Below are positions 43,301 to 51,449 of a DNA stretch of 64,000 bases, in pieces. The notes below the pieces were generated by a model. The model saw nothing but the letters and a program-made list of their open reading frames with translations. It made no database searches and was not told the DNA's origin. Made by a program: the position numbers and the translations under genes. Position 1 is the stretch's first letter; every line of letters starts with the position of its first letter. This DNA is from Flavobacterium lotistagni. GTDB taxonomy: Bacteria > Bacteroidota > Bacteroidia > Flavobacteriales > Flavobacteriaceae. The stretch lies in the NCBI RefSeq assembly GCF_011392125.1, contig NZ_JAAJBU010000001.1, forward strand, positions 496,001 through 560,000, read 5' to 3'.

Positions 43301-43714
43301 TTCAGTCAAATCGTTCCAGACATCGGTGTAACGCATGACGGTTTTCTTGCAAGCTTCGTTGTAATCTTCGATGGAGATTTTGGTGCCGATATCTTCTTTG
43401 GTAATGCCTAGTTCTTTCTCTGTACCCAATTCAACAGGTAAACCATGCGTATCCCAACCAGCCTTTCGCTTGACTTGGTAACCTTTCTGAGTTTTATAAC
43501 GACAAAAAATATCTTTAATCGCACGCGCCATTACGTGATGAATTCCGGGCAAACCGTTAGCTGAAGGCGGCCCTTCAAAAAACACAAATGGGGTTTGGCC
43601 TTCGCGCGTGGCGACGCTCTTTTCGAAGATGGTTTCTTTTTTCCAAAAATCAAGAACTTCCGATGCCACCGTCGGCAGGTCAAGCCCTTTATATTCAGTA
43701 AATTTAGTACTCAT
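40316..43714 (-). CDS. ileS: Isoleucyl-tRNA synthetase, type 2, with GIHH signature motif
   Basis: The 1132-residue enzyme is the long, eukaryote-like type 2 IleRS. The class I signature, normally H-x-G-H, reads G-I-H-H (residues 57-60, within NGLPGIHHVM). The second signature K-M-S-K-R lies near residue 682. A CP1 editing domain and C-terminal tRNA-binding region follow the family layout. It charges tRNA(Ile) with isoleucine. The motif swap has been linked in some type 2 IleRS to extreme mupirocin tolerance (established knowledge, not shown here). The DksA-like gene follows after 7 bases. Confidence 0.95.
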   Translation of the reverse strand: MSTKFTEYKGLDLPTVASEVLDFWKKETIFEKSVATREGQTPFVFFEGPPSANGLPGIHHVMARAIKDIFCRYKTQKGYQVKRKAGWDTHGLPVELGTEKELGITKEDIGTKISIEDYNEACKKTVMRYTDVWNDLTEKMGYWVDMNDPYVTYQPKYMESVWWLLKQIYDKGLMYKGYTIQPYSPKAGTGLSSHEVNQPGSYRDVTDTTVVAQFKAIAETLPEFLKSFGDIHILAWTTTPWTLPSNTALTVGPKIDYVLVETFNQYTFRHAKVILAKNLIGKQFGKNFFESQDNSDFENFADGDKKIPYRILAECKGQDLVGIRYEQLLPYALPYQNPENAFRVISGDFVTTEDGTGIVHTAPTFGADDAKVAKEATPEVPPMLVLDAYGNPVPLVDLQGKFTSHMGELAGKYVKNEYYDEAERPEKSVDVEIAIRLKEENKAFKVEKYVHSYPHSWRTDEPLLYYPLDSWFIKITEVRDRMFDLNETINWKPKATGEGRFGNWLKNANDWNLSRSRYWGIPLPIWRTDDKKEEIIIGSVEELYTEIEKSITAGFQKDNPYKGFKIGDMSEANYALIDLHKNVVDAITLVSPSGEPMKREADLIDVWFDSGAMPYAQWHYPFENKDKIDSKKDFPADFIAEGVDQTRGWFYTLHAIGTLVFDQVAYKNVVSNGLVLDKNGQKMSKRLGNATDPFDTIKEYGADATRWYMISNANPWDNLKFDIEGIAEVRRKFFGTLYNTYSFFALYANIDNFKYEEAEVPMNERPEIDQWIISELNTLIKDVDGYYADYEPTKAVRAISDFVQENLSNWYVRLCRRRFWKGEYAQDKISAYQTLYTCLLTISKLGAPIAPFYMDRLYRDLTQATESEKFDSVHLANFPAFVENFVDKKLEGKMQKAQTISSLVLSLRKKEMIKVRQPLQKVMIPVLDKNQRAEIEAISDLVKAEVNVKEIEILDDASGILVKQIKPNFKTLGPRFGKDMGLISKQIQSFSQEQINQLDTLGVLNIEISGNTITLSQADVEISSQDIEGWLVANSNGVTVALDITITEELKQEGIARELVNRIQNLRKDSGFEVTDKIKVHLQNNQELEKAVLANQQYIQSETLTESLVFEAAVSGTEIEFDDIKTRILITK

Positions 43715-43789
43715 GATGCCCTTTTCTAAAATCGAGATGCGAAAGTAATAAATTGTTGTCAGTTATGCGTGTTTGCCGGGAAGTTTTTG

Positions 43790-43900
43790 CGTGAGTGATA
43801 GAGCGTTTGTTTGAGCTCTTTTTGCCGTAGTGCAGCGCAGGTAAAAAAAGCGAGTCGCGAAAGCACGACCCTTGTGGTCACGCCCATCAAAAAAAGCATT
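43790..43900. repeat. Intergenic element with inverted-repeat segments
   Basis: It lies between the ileS and recO genes, in about 220 bases without a gene. The minus strand reads GGGCGTGACC-ACAA-GGGTCGTGC, whose GACC/GGTC arms pair, then CTTTCGCGACTCGC and CCTGCGCTGCAC. Similar GC-rich elements are common between flavobacterial genes, but only one copy is in this window, so the repeat assignment rests on general knowledge. Confidence 0.4.
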
Positions 43901-43938
43901 TATTAATAACCTTTGTATTCTTCTTATTGCTTTTAGAT

Positions 43939-44652
43939 TTATAAAAAAATCGCCGATAAAACATCGAGTGACTTGGGCTTTTTGAAGCCTTCTAAATGCA
44001 AGCCGTAGTAATCAATTAAGTTTTTAAGTAACTGTTTGCGGTCTGAAACACTAAACATGGGTTGATTGTTATCGAACCGCAATTCGAGAAGTTTTTTGAA
44101 ATTTAGGGTCTCGGCTTCATTGAGTGCTGTGGTGCCGAAAAAAGGTACAAAAATCCCTTCGCTCATTTCAAAGAATGGAAGTTCTGCCGAGGAAACTTCG
44201 GGATAAAAACCCAAATGTTTCGTGATTTCCAGTAGCAGAATCAAGTGGAAATTGGCCACGGATTCATGATAATCAAACCATTGCAAAGCGTTCTGGAGAA
44301 ATTCGAACAAAGCTTCATTCTTTTCTTCTTCGCCGATAGAATATAGCAACATTTCGGAGAGGAACATCGCAATAGCGCTTTTGGTTATATCGGAGTGAAT
44401 AGTTTGAAAAGGCTGGGCAATTTTGATTTCTTTGAAATACTCTAAGCTGCCTTTGTTTTTATGGACGGCTTCGATTTCTAAAATGGAAAGCGGTTGGAAA
44501 TAAGCCATTCTTGCAGCGGATTTTCGACTGGAAAAAGCGTCGCGCACAAAATAGGATTTCATTCCGTCGGACTTGGTGAAGCATTTGACAATGAGGCTTT
44601 TTTCTTGAAACTTCAAGGTCGATAAGACAATCGCTTGGGTTTTGACAAGCAT
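43939..44652 (-). CDS. recO: DNA repair protein RecO
   Basis: The 237-residue protein has the RecO N-terminal OB-fold (MLVKTQAIVLSTLKFQEKSLIVKCFTK region) followed by a helical domain. The cysteine zinc finger of some RecO proteins is not present. RecO works with RecR to load RecA on single-stranded DNA. It lies 49 bases downstream of the PorZ-like gene on the same strand. Confidence 0.88.
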   Translation of the reverse strand: MLVKTQAIVLSTLKFQEKSLIVKCFTKSDGMKSYFVRDAFSSRKSAARMAYFQPLSILEIEAVHKNKGSLEYFKEIKIAQPFQTIHSDITKSAIAMFLSEMLLYSIGEEEKNEALFEFLQNALQWFDYHESVANFHLILLLEITKHLGFYPEVSSAELPFFEMSEGIFVPFFGTTALNEAETLNFKKLLELRFDNNQPMFSVSDRKQLLKNLIDYYGLHLEGFKKPKSLDVLSAIFL

Positions 44653-44701
44653 GGATTAATTGAAAATTTTAGTTATCAAAACAGCAAGCATTACCCAAAC
44701 G

Positions 44702-47005
44702 CTAACGAATAATCATCACCTTCTTTACTTGAGTTTCTGCTCCATCTTCTGAGGAAATAAAAACCATATAAACCCCTGAAGCCACTTTGTATTTGCCAAA
44801 TGCTGTTGTGTCCCATTCGATCGTTCCGCCCTCTGAAATGACTTCGTGCACTAAATTGCCTTCGATATCAGCAATCTTGACATGCACTTTATCCATCAAA
44901 CCGCTCACCTTAACTGTTCCAGAGAATTCAGGCCGCACTGGGTTTGGATAAACATATACATTGCTCAAATCATTGTTTGCTGTGGTGGAAGTTCCTTTGA
45001 AAGAAACCATTCCTTTGTTGGTGGCTAAAAAAACTTCGCCCGTAGTGCCATTGACTTCAATATCGGTGATGTTGTTGCTGGGCAATGGCGAATTCTCGGT
45101 GGTGAAATGGTAAATGGTTTTCTGGCCGTCGGAAGAAACATAAAAAACGCCCGCATCGACCGTTCCAATCCATTTGTTGTTGGCGCCATCAACAAAAATA
45201 TCACTGATGGATTGTTCGTAAAGTAACTCCTGAGCCAGATTGTCCTCAATAATGATAATTGAATTGGTTCTCAGGGTTTCATCGGTCAGAAAACTATCCA
45301 CACTGGGCAATACACGAAGCCCTGCTAAAGTTCCGATCCAAAGTTGATTGCGATTATCTACTGCTATAGCTCGAGCATCAAATGAAGGTAGGTTGCCTGC
45401 GTCTGCACTATTACTAATAATTTTAAAACGATTGTTATAATTTTCATTGAATCCTATCACTCCATCGCGCCAAGTGGCCATCCATTTAGTACCGTTTTTA
45501 TCAATGGCCATTCTACCGAAACGAAGCCTACCGATATTGGCTACCACATTCTGCATATCGAAAGATTGCCATTGACCATTGGCTTTAAATACTTTCAGTC
45601 CTTTGCGAACAATGCTATTAGTGACCCATAAGTTCCCTGATTTATCAAACACAGAACCGTTGACACGGATATCATCGGGTACTTGCCCAGCAATGGATTG
45701 CAAACCATCATTGCCTGTATTAGACGTATTGTAAATGGTAGTCGGGACATCGTTTTCAAGTTTTAACAATCCCGAGTAAAAAGAGCTAAAAAAAACCTGC
45801 TTTTCATTGTTCGGATTGATGGTAATTCTCGATAAGGCTTTGGCTTCAAGAAGTGATTCATATGGAATATTCAGCCAGCCTGTTTTGCTGAATTTGCTGA
45901 TCCCGAATCTGGGAAGACCTCCCGGAGCAAATGCATATGGATTATAGTCAAGGTCATAGCCTCCAAAAACAGCCCAAAGCGTAGTTGCTGTTGCGTTAAT
46001 TGCAAACACATTATTGCGTAATGGTCCTTCAGGAGTTTTATTCTCGATTAGAGAACCGTTTAAGCCTTTTTTGAACAGTCCGTCTTCCTTAGTGCCCAGA
46101 TACACATCATTATCAATAACAGTAGCACAACTGAAACTTACGGCGTGTGTCGTTATTTGACTACTACCGATATCGGCAATTTGACTTAAGGCACTATTGT
46201 ATATATATACATGATTGTTGGTGGTGACTAAAAGATAATTGCCGCTGGAACGAATATCATTGGCCGGTTCCGCCAATTGTGCAACAGGAACGAACGTGGT
46301 TCCATTCCACTTTTGAAGGCTTGCTGAAGTGGTGACAGCTACAAGGTTATTGCCTATTTTCTCAATGCCCGACCACCCAAAATTAGCCACGGTAGTCCAT
46401 TGTTGGTAATCATTCAAATTAGGGTTACTGAGGTCTGCAATAAGAATTCCGTTGGTTTTGGAAGCCGCACAAATTCTTCCGTTAAATACCGCCGATTGCT
46501 CGACATTGATTTGAGCGCCACCGGGCCCAATAAAGTAAGTATCGCCGAATTGTAAAGTATTCAAATTGTACTGTACTATTCCGAAATCGCAACACACATA
46601 TATAATATCATTATAATCCATGAAGTGGTTGATTCGCTTTACATTTTGCGGAATTGATTTGTTGATAATATCCACCACATTGAGCATCGAACCGTCTATT
46701 TCATTATACACGATGATAAGTCCGTTTTCATATCCAATAATTGTTTTTCTCAGTGTGGGGCTGTGGTAAACTGCCGTTATGGTCAAGCCAGAAAGCCCGT
46801 CGATAGTATTGAGAATTTTAGTGGTTCCCGAAGCTAGGTCTTCAGAAAAGATAGCGTTTTCGGTAGCCGCGATAATTTTGTTTGTGTCTTGTGAAAGGTC
46901 GTTGATTTGGTTGTATGAGAAATAGCCTTTCCAGGACTGGCCGTTCTGGGATTGTCCGACAACAATCACAAAACACGAAATAATACTGAAGAAAAATACT
47001 TTCAT
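44702..47005 (-). CDS. Beta-propeller protein with type IX sorting domain, PorZ-like
   Basis: The product is about 767 residues from ATG 47005 (MKVFFFSIISCFVIVVGQSQ), giving a signal peptide; the promoter at 47028-47056 supports this start. The body holds repeated propeller strands such as N-K-I-I-A-A-T-E-N-A-I-F and N-K-W-I-G-T. The C-terminal 80 residues are a type A T9SS sorting domain (VYPNPVRPEFSG ... KKVMIIR). This layout matches PorZ, which in Porphyromonas takes part in type IX secretion and A-LPS delivery. The assignment as PorZ is likely but not certain, since other propeller proteins have the same build. Confidence 0.7.
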   Translation of the reverse strand: MKVFFFSIISCFVIVVGQSQNGQSWKGYFSYNQINDLSQDTNKIIAATENAIFSEDLASGTTKILNTIDGLSGLTITAVYHSPTLRKTIIGYENGLIIVYNEIDGSMLNVVDIINKSIPQNVKRINHFMDYNDIIYVCCDFGIVQYNLNTLQFGDTYFIGPGGAQINVEQSAVFNGRICAASKTNGILIADLSNPNLNDYQQWTTVANFGWSGIEKIGNNLVAVTTSASLQKWNGTTFVPVAQLAEPANDIRSSGNYLLVTTNNHVYIYNSALSQIADIGSSQITTHAVSFSCATVIDNDVYLGTKEDGLFKKGLNGSLIENKTPEGPLRNNVFAINATATTLWAVFGGYDLDYNPYAFAPGGLPRFGISKFSKTGWLNIPYESLLEAKALSRITINPNNEKQVFFSSFYSGLLKLENDVPTTIYNTSNTGNDGLQSIAGQVPDDIRVNGSVFDKSGNLWVTNSIVRKGLKVFKANGQWQSFDMQNVVANIGRLRFGRMAIDKNGTKWMATWRDGVIGFNENYNNRFKIISNSADAGNLPSFDARAIAVDNRNQLWIGTLAGLRVLPSVDSFLTDETLRTNSIIIIEDNLAQELLYEQSISDIFVDGANNKWIGTVDAGVFYVSSDGQKTIYHFTTENSPLPSNNITDIEVNGTTGEVFLATNKGMVSFKGTSTTANNDLSNVYVYPNPVRPEFSGTVKVSGLMDKVHVKIADIEGNLVHEVISEGGTIEWDTTAFGKYKVASGVYMVFISSEDGAETQVKKVMIIR

Positions 47006-47027
47006 TAAAATGTAACTTGATTGAACA

Positions 47028-47056
47028 CAAATATAGTGTAAAACGAAAAAAACCAA
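47028..47056 (-). promoter_or_regulatory. Promoter of the PorZ-like gene
   Basis: Minus strand: TTG, 18 bases, TATATTTG, a full consensus match; transcription would start about 17 bases before the ATG. Confidence 0.8.
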
Positions 47057-47073
47057 CGTTTAATATCACCCAT

Positions 47074-47110
47074 AAAAAAAGCCTTTTGCAATCTGCAGCA
47101 AAAGGCTTTT
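47074..47110 (-). terminator. Terminator of gdhA
   Basis: AAAAGCCTTTTGC pairs perfectly with GCAAAAGGCTTTT across an eight-base loop; on the minus strand a T-run follows (TTTTTTTATGG). It lies about 60 bases past the gdhA stop. Confidence 0.85.
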
Positions 47111-47171
47111 CAACTTAAGTATCAGGCAAAACAATTGTAGTTGGGCAATCGTCTCGCTTTGTTGTTCAAGA

Positions 47172-48515
47172 TTATACTACTCCTTGGCCTAACATGGCAT
47201 CGGCTACTTTAACGAAACCGGCAATGTTGGCACCTTTAACATAATCTACGTAACCGGTGCCGTCTGCTCCGTATTTTACGCAAGCTGCATGGATATTCAG
47301 CATAATATTGTGTAATCTTTGGTCTACTTCTTCAGAAGTCCAGCTCAAACGCAATGAATTTTGTGACATTTCAAGACCTGAAGTAGCCACACCGCCTGCA
47401 TTGGATGCTTTCCCTGGTGCGAACAAAATCTTGGCTTTAGTAAATACCTCAACGGCTTCCGGTGTCGAAGGCATGTTTGCTCCTTCGGCCACACAAATAC
47501 AGCCATTAGCCACAAGCATTTTCGCTTCTTCTTCGTTTAGTTCGTTTTGAGTTGCGCAAGGCAAGGCCACATCACATTTCACTTCCCAAGGACGTTTCCC
47601 GGCAATGTACTTAGCGTTTGGATATTTTTTCACGTATTCAGAAATACGGGCGTAATCTACGTTTTTGATTTGCATTACATGGGCAAGTTTCTCTGCATCA
47701 ATTCCGTCTGCATCATAAATGTATCCGGCAGAATCTGAGAGGGTTACTACTTTACCGCCTAATTGTGTCGCTTTTTCAGCAGCGTATTGCGCTACGTTTC
47801 CTGAACCTGAGATAACCACAGTTTTTCCTTTGAAACTATCTCCTTTGGTTTCCAACATCGCTTGTGCGAAATAAACATCTCCGTAACCCGTAGCTTCAGG
47901 ACGAATAAGTGAGCCCCCGAAAGAAATTCCTTTACCGGTCAAAACGCCTGTGAATTCATTTCTAAGTCTTTTGTATTGACCAAACATATAACCTACTTCA
48001 CGGCCTCCAACACCAATATCTCCGGCAGGAACGTCTGTGTCGGCTCCGATATGTTTTGATAATTCAGTCATGAAAGCTTGGCAGAAACGCATGATTTCGT
48101 TGTCTGATTTTCCTTTTGGATCAAAGTCAGCACCTCCTTTTCCTCCACCCATTGGCAAAGTAGTTAAGCTGTTTTTGAAAGTTTGTTCGAAAGCTAAGAA
48201 TTTTAAAATGCTCAGGTTTACTGAAGGGTGGAAACGAATTCCTCCTTTGTATGGCCCGATAGCAGAATTCATCTGGATCCTGTAACCGCGGTTCACTTGG
48301 GTGTTTCCAGCATCGTCAATCCAGACCACGCGGAACATAATGACGCGCTCAGCCTCGACCATACGCTCAAGAAGCATTTTGTTTTGGTACTTTTTATTTT
48401 GTTCGATGAATGGAATAACCGTTTCTGCAACTTCCTTTACGGCTTGCATGAATTCAGGTTCATTCGGGTTTCTTTTCGAAACGGCGTCAATGAAATTGTG
48501 GATGCTTTGTGACAT
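47172..48515 (-). CDS. gdhA: Glutamate dehydrogenase (NADP-type family)
   Basis: The product is 447 residues from ATG 48515 (MSQSIHNFIDAVSKRNPNEP), the standard hexameric GDH N-terminus; the promoter lies inside the longer frame. Signatures are P-M-G-G-G-K-G-G-A-D-F-D-P with the catalytic Lys, DVPAGDIGVGGREVGYMFGQY and the nucleotide fold V-I-S-G-S-G-N-V-A. It links 2-oxoglutarate, ammonia and glutamate. An exact palindrome GAAAACGTTTTC sits in the leader, suggesting repressor control. Confidence 0.95.
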   Translation of the reverse strand: MSQSIHNFIDAVSKRNPNEPEFMQAVKEVAETVIPFIEQNKKYQNKMLLERMVEAERVIMFRVVWIDDAGNTQVNRGYRIQMNSAIGPYKGGIRFHPSVNLSILKFLAFEQTFKNSLTTLPMGGGKGGADFDPKGKSDNEIMRFCQAFMTELSKHIGADTDVPAGDIGVGGREVGYMFGQYKRLRNEFTGVLTGKGISFGGSLIRPEATGYGDVYFAQAMLETKGDSFKGKTVVISGSGNVAQYAAEKATQLGGKVVTLSDSAGYIYDADGIDAEKLAHVMQIKNVDYARISEYVKKYPNAKYIAGKRPWEVKCDVALPCATQNELNEEEAKMLVANGCICVAEGANMPSTPEAVEVFTKAKILFAPGKASNAGGVATSGLEMSQNSLRLSWTSEEVDQRLHNIMLNIHAACVKYGADGTGYVDYVKGANIAGFVKVADAMLGQGVV

Positions 48516-48539
48516 GATTAATAGATTATTGACGTTTAA

Positions 48540-48551
48540 GAAAACGTTTTC
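48540..48551. promoter_or_regulatory. Palindromic operator candidate in the gdhA leader
   Basis: GAAAACGTTTTC is a perfect 12-base palindrome within TTAAGAAAACGTTTTCGTTAA. It lies just after the predicted gdhA transcription start. The central AACGTT resembles LacI-family operators. The regulator is unknown. Confidence 0.5.
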
Positions 48552-48563
48552 GTTAATTGTCGG

Positions 48564-48571
48564 CAAATATA
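48564..48571 (-). promoter_or_regulatory. Promoter element of gdhA
   Basis: TATATTTG on the minus strand, about 50 bases before the start codon; no TTG at the usual distance, which is consistent with a regulated promoter. Confidence 0.5.
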
Positions 48572-48746
48572 CATTTTTATAAAAGACAGCTAAATTTTTT
48601 TGATGATAAAAATCAACAATTATCAACAAGCGCAGCACATGCTTTATTTGTTCGAAAAACGTTGGTTTTGACAAACATCCACTAGATTTAACGTTTAAAT
48701 AGCGGGATTTTTTTTATTTTATTTTATGAAGTGAATGATGTTTTTA

Positions 48747-48754
48747 TATATTTG
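48747..48754 (+). promoter_or_regulatory. Promoter element of the THC0290_0291 gene
   Basis: TATATTTG about 29 bases before the start codon. Confidence 0.5.
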
Positions 48755-48782
48755 TCGAGAATTGATTTAATCCTATATCCAA

Positions 48783-49565
48783 ATGCCCAAATATTTTGTT
48801 CTAATCTTCTTGTTTTTATTTGGTTATTCTACCAAAACCAATGCGCAATTCGGTTTTTCTCATGAAGTAGGAGTAATTGTTGGGCCAGTAGCTTTCCAGT
48901 CGGATTATGGTGAGCGTCATGACTATGACACCAATGCCGGTAATACTGGTTTCGGAATTGGGCTTATCCACTATTTGAACTTCTCGTACAAAGCAGACTG
49001 TAACTGTTATACTCCCGAAACTTATTTCAACGACCACTTCAAACTCAGAAGTGAATTGTCTTACAACAAAACCAATCTCAGACATTTCGGAGAATACACC
49101 GACGGCGACCGGAAAAAACTTTTTAACCGTCAGCTCAGAGCAATGCGCGGAAGTACCGCTATCACCAATATCGGAATGCAATTAGAATACTATCCATTCA
49201 GTATTCGTGAGTTTACAGCTACTACTGGATCGTTTGCACCATTTGTGAGTCTTGGAGGTCAATTTAGTTTTTACGACCCAAGCGCCTATTCCACATTAGG
49301 CAGATTGAATACTCCGGCAACTACTCCAGTTAAATATTACAACGCTACTCAAAACGGCAGTGGTTCGGTTTGGTCAGTAGTAGGAAGTATCGGAACCCGT
49401 TACAAATTGTCAACTTCTTCAGATTTATTAGCCGATTTGCGTTGGCAATACTTTTTCTCGAACTGGGTTGATGGTTTGAATCCGAACCCAGATTTATATC
49501 CTGAGAACAAGGCCAATGACTGGTTGGTTTGGTTCAACGTAGGTTATATCTATTACATCCAGTAG
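48783..49565 (+). CDS. THC0290_0291-family protein, probable outer-membrane barrel
   Basis: The 260-residue protein has a signal peptide (MPKYFVLIFLFLFGYSTKTNA) and alternating beta-rich strands such as HEVGVIVGPVAFQSDYG and GIGLIHYLNFSYKA, ending in aromatic residues W-F-N-V-G-Y-I-Y-Y-I-Q, which suggests an outer-membrane beta-barrel. It resembles the flavobacterial family labelled THC0290_0291. Function unknown. It is divergent from gdhA across a 267-base gap and ends in a strong terminator. Confidence 0.7.
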   Translation: MPKYFVLIFLFLFGYSTKTNAQFGFSHEVGVIVGPVAFQSDYGERHDYDTNAGNTGFGIGLIHYLNFSYKADCNCYTPETYFNDHFKLRSELSYNKTNLRHFGEYTDGDRKKLFNRQLRAMRGSTAITNIGMQLEYYPFSIREFTATTGSFAPFVSLGGQFSFYDPSAYSTLGRLNTPATTPVKYYNATQNGSGSVWSVVGSIGTRYKLSTSSDLLADLRWQYFFSNWVDGLNPNPDLYPENKANDWLVWFNVGYIYYIQ

Positions 49566-49582
49566 ACAAAAAATATTGTATT

Positions 49583-49616
49583 AAAAAAAGCCAGTACAAT
49601 CTACTGGCTTTTTTTT
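49583..49616. terminator. Bidirectional terminator
   Basis: AAAAAAAGCCAGTA pairs with TACTGGCTTTTTTTT around a CAATC loop. It can serve both the plus-strand THC0290_0291 gene and the minus-strand cystathionine gamma-synthase gene, whose stop overlaps its edge. Confidence 0.9.
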
Positions 49617-50760
49617 ATTGTAAGGCTTGTTTCAAATCTTCAATCAAGTCTTCACTGTCTTCAATTCCGACGCTCAATCGCACTAAATCATCGGAGATAC
49701 CAATCTCTTTGCGCTTGTCTTCAGGAATGGACGCATGGGTCATTAGCGCCGGATGGTTGGCCAAAGATTCTACGCCGCCAAGCGATTCGGCCAAGGTGAA
49801 TACTTTGAGTTTTTCCAGGAATTTGATTGCCTCTTCTTTTGCCCCAGAAGCAAACGTAAAGGAAACCATACCACCAAAGCCACTCATTTGCTTCTTAGCG
49901 ATTTCATGATACGGATGACTGCTAAGTCCGGGATAATAAACCGTTTTGATTTTCGGATGGCTGCTCAGAAATGCCGCGACTTTCTCACCATTTTCACAAT
50001 GCCTTTGCACTCTTAAGTGTAAGGTTTTAATTCCGCGCAAGACTAGGAAACTATCCATTGGGCCGAGCGTGGCGCCTGTGGCAAACTGTTGAAAATGCAA
50101 TTGGTCACCGAGTGCAGCATCTTTAATAACCAGTGCACCGGCAATCACATCCGAATGCCCGCCGAGATACTTAGTTGCCGAATGCATCACGATATCGGCG
50201 CCTAAATCTAACGGCCGTTGTAAATACGGTGTTGCGAAAGTATTATCGACTGCGAAAAGAATATTTTTGGCTTTGGTGATTTTAGCAATCTCGGCTATAT
50301 CCGCGAGTTTCATCAGCGGATTGGTTGGCGTTTCTACCCAAACCAATTTTGTGTTTTCGTTGATTAAAGACTGGAATTTCTCGATATCATTCATATCGAC
50401 AAAATGAAATTTGATGCCTGAATCTTTGTAAATGCGTGTGAACATACGGTAAGTACCACCGTACAAATCGTCCATGGCAATGACTTCGTCGCCGGCTTTA
50501 AAAGAGCGCAACAAACAATCAGTGGCCGCTAGTCCTGAAGAAAAAGCCAAGGCGCGGCTGCCGTTTTCGATGCTGGCCAAGGCATGCTCCAAAGCAGTCC
50601 GGGTTGGGTTCGCAGCACGACTGTATTCATAATCCGGATTCACAGGTTGACCCGGGCTATTTTGAACAAAGGTAGAAGTTTGGTATACAGGCGGCATGAC
50701 GGCTCCGGTGCTCGGGTCGTGGTGTTGGCCTCCGTGAATGGTTTTGGTGTTGAATTTCAT
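49615..50760 (-). CDS. Cystathionine gamma-synthase / trans-sulphuration PLP enzyme
   Basis: The 381-residue protein is of the Cys/Met metabolism PLP family: [32 protein letters not shown] and [11 protein letters not shown] with the Schiff-base Lys. It joins or splits cystathionine; gamma-synthase and gamma-lyase are hard to tell apart by sequence. It has its own promoter element at 50801-50808. Confidence 0.88.
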   Translation of the reverse strand: MKFNTKTIHGGQHHDPSTGAVMPPVYQTSTFVQNSPGQPVNPDYEYSRAANPTRTALEHALASIENGSRALAFSSGLAATDCLLRSFKAGDEVIAMDDLYGGTYRMFTRIYKDSGIKFHFVDMNDIEKFQSLINENTKLVWVETPTNPLMKLADIAEIAKITKAKNILFAVDNTFATPYLQRPLDLGADIVMHSATKYLGGHSDVIAGALVIKDAALGDQLHFQQFATGATLGPMDSFLVLRGIKTLHLRVQRHCENGEKVAAFLSSHPKIKTVYYPGLSSHPYHEIAKKQMSGFGGMVSFTFASGAKEEAIKFLEKLKVFTLAESLGGVESLANHPALMTHASIPEDKRKEIGISDDLVRLSVGIEDSEDLIEDLKQALQ

Positions 50761-50800
50761 CGTATGGGTAAATGAAGATTATTTGAATTGATAAACGCGA

Positions 50801-50808
50801 CAAAGATA
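50801..50808 (-). promoter_or_regulatory. Promoter element of the cystathionine gamma-synthase gene
   Basis: TATCTTTG on the minus strand, about 40 bases before the start codon. Confidence 0.5.
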
Positions 50809-50850
50809 ACAAGTCTGTTTGGTCAGCGAAAGTTCTTTGGGAGAAATTGC

Positions 50851-50927
50851 CCTAGCCCCGATAGTAGTGAAAAGCCCGGAGCTGCGCGAGGACTTGAAAC
50901 GAATAGCGGGAAATCGCTTCAAAAAAA
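50851..50927 (+). repeat. Dispersed structured repeat, copy 5 (plus orientation)
   Basis: It begins CCTAGCCCCGATAGTAG and ends GAATAGCGGGAAATCGCTTC. The centre has GGAGCTGCGCGAGG. It fills the space between the cystathionine gamma-synthase promoter and the stop of the DinB-fold gene. Confidence 0.8.
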
Positions 50928-50928
50928 T

Positions 50929-51384
50929 CTAAACAAACTTCCAGATGCTCATCATCACGCCCGTGTGGACCGCCTCATGGTAATAATTGAAGGCCATTGC
51001 CTCGGCAGCGTTTCTCAGGTGGAATCCGGTCATGGTGGTAAACTCGTTGTAGTTCTTGAAAATATCGGCGGCAAAATCTTTTTCGGTCTGGTCGATGGTT
51101 GAAGTCAGTAAAGCCCGAATTTGATTGACATCTTCTTGGGTCAAATCGCCCTCAGGTTTGGTGCCGCGCTTGTAGGCATTGACCATTTCCGAGGAAACCA
51201 TCATCGGCAAACCTGATAAATTATAAACCAACATCTGCTGCACCACTACAATGTGCCCGATGTTCCAAATTAAATTGTTATTGAAGCCCGGCGGGATTTT
51301 ATTGAGCTGCTCCAACGAGTAATTATCGAGGAAATCTGCCAATATCTTTCGGCTGGTGCGTGTGATTTCGAAAATTTTCTGCAT
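50929..51384 (-). CDS. DinB-family protein
   Basis: The 151-residue protein has the four-helix DinB/YfiT fold with metal-binding histidines: H in W-N-I-G-H-I-V-V and H-E-A-V-H-T-G near the C-terminus. Members are damage-inducible or thiol-S-transferase-like; the role here is unknown. It is not a DNA polymerase despite the name. It is divergent from the ArsC-like gene with about 65 bases between starts. Confidence 0.85.
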   Translation of the reverse strand: MQKIFEITRTSRKILADFLDNYSLEQLNKIPPGFNNNLIWNIGHIVVVQQMLVYNLSGLPMMVSSEMVNAYKRGTKPEGDLTQEDVNQIRALLTSTIDQTEKDFAADIFKNYNEFTTMTGFHLRNAAEAMAFNYYHEAVHTGVMMSIWKFV

Positions 51385-51449
51385 GATATTTTTTGTTTAA
51401 AAATAGGCAATTTGAGCGGCAAAAGAATTTTCTTTGTAAAAAGATTTCT

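Noticed and set aside
50929..51384. Second DNA polymerase IV suggested by the name DinB
   Set aside because: The protein is a 151-residue four-helix DinB/YfiT-fold protein without polymerase motifs; the real polymerase is at 21096-22178.
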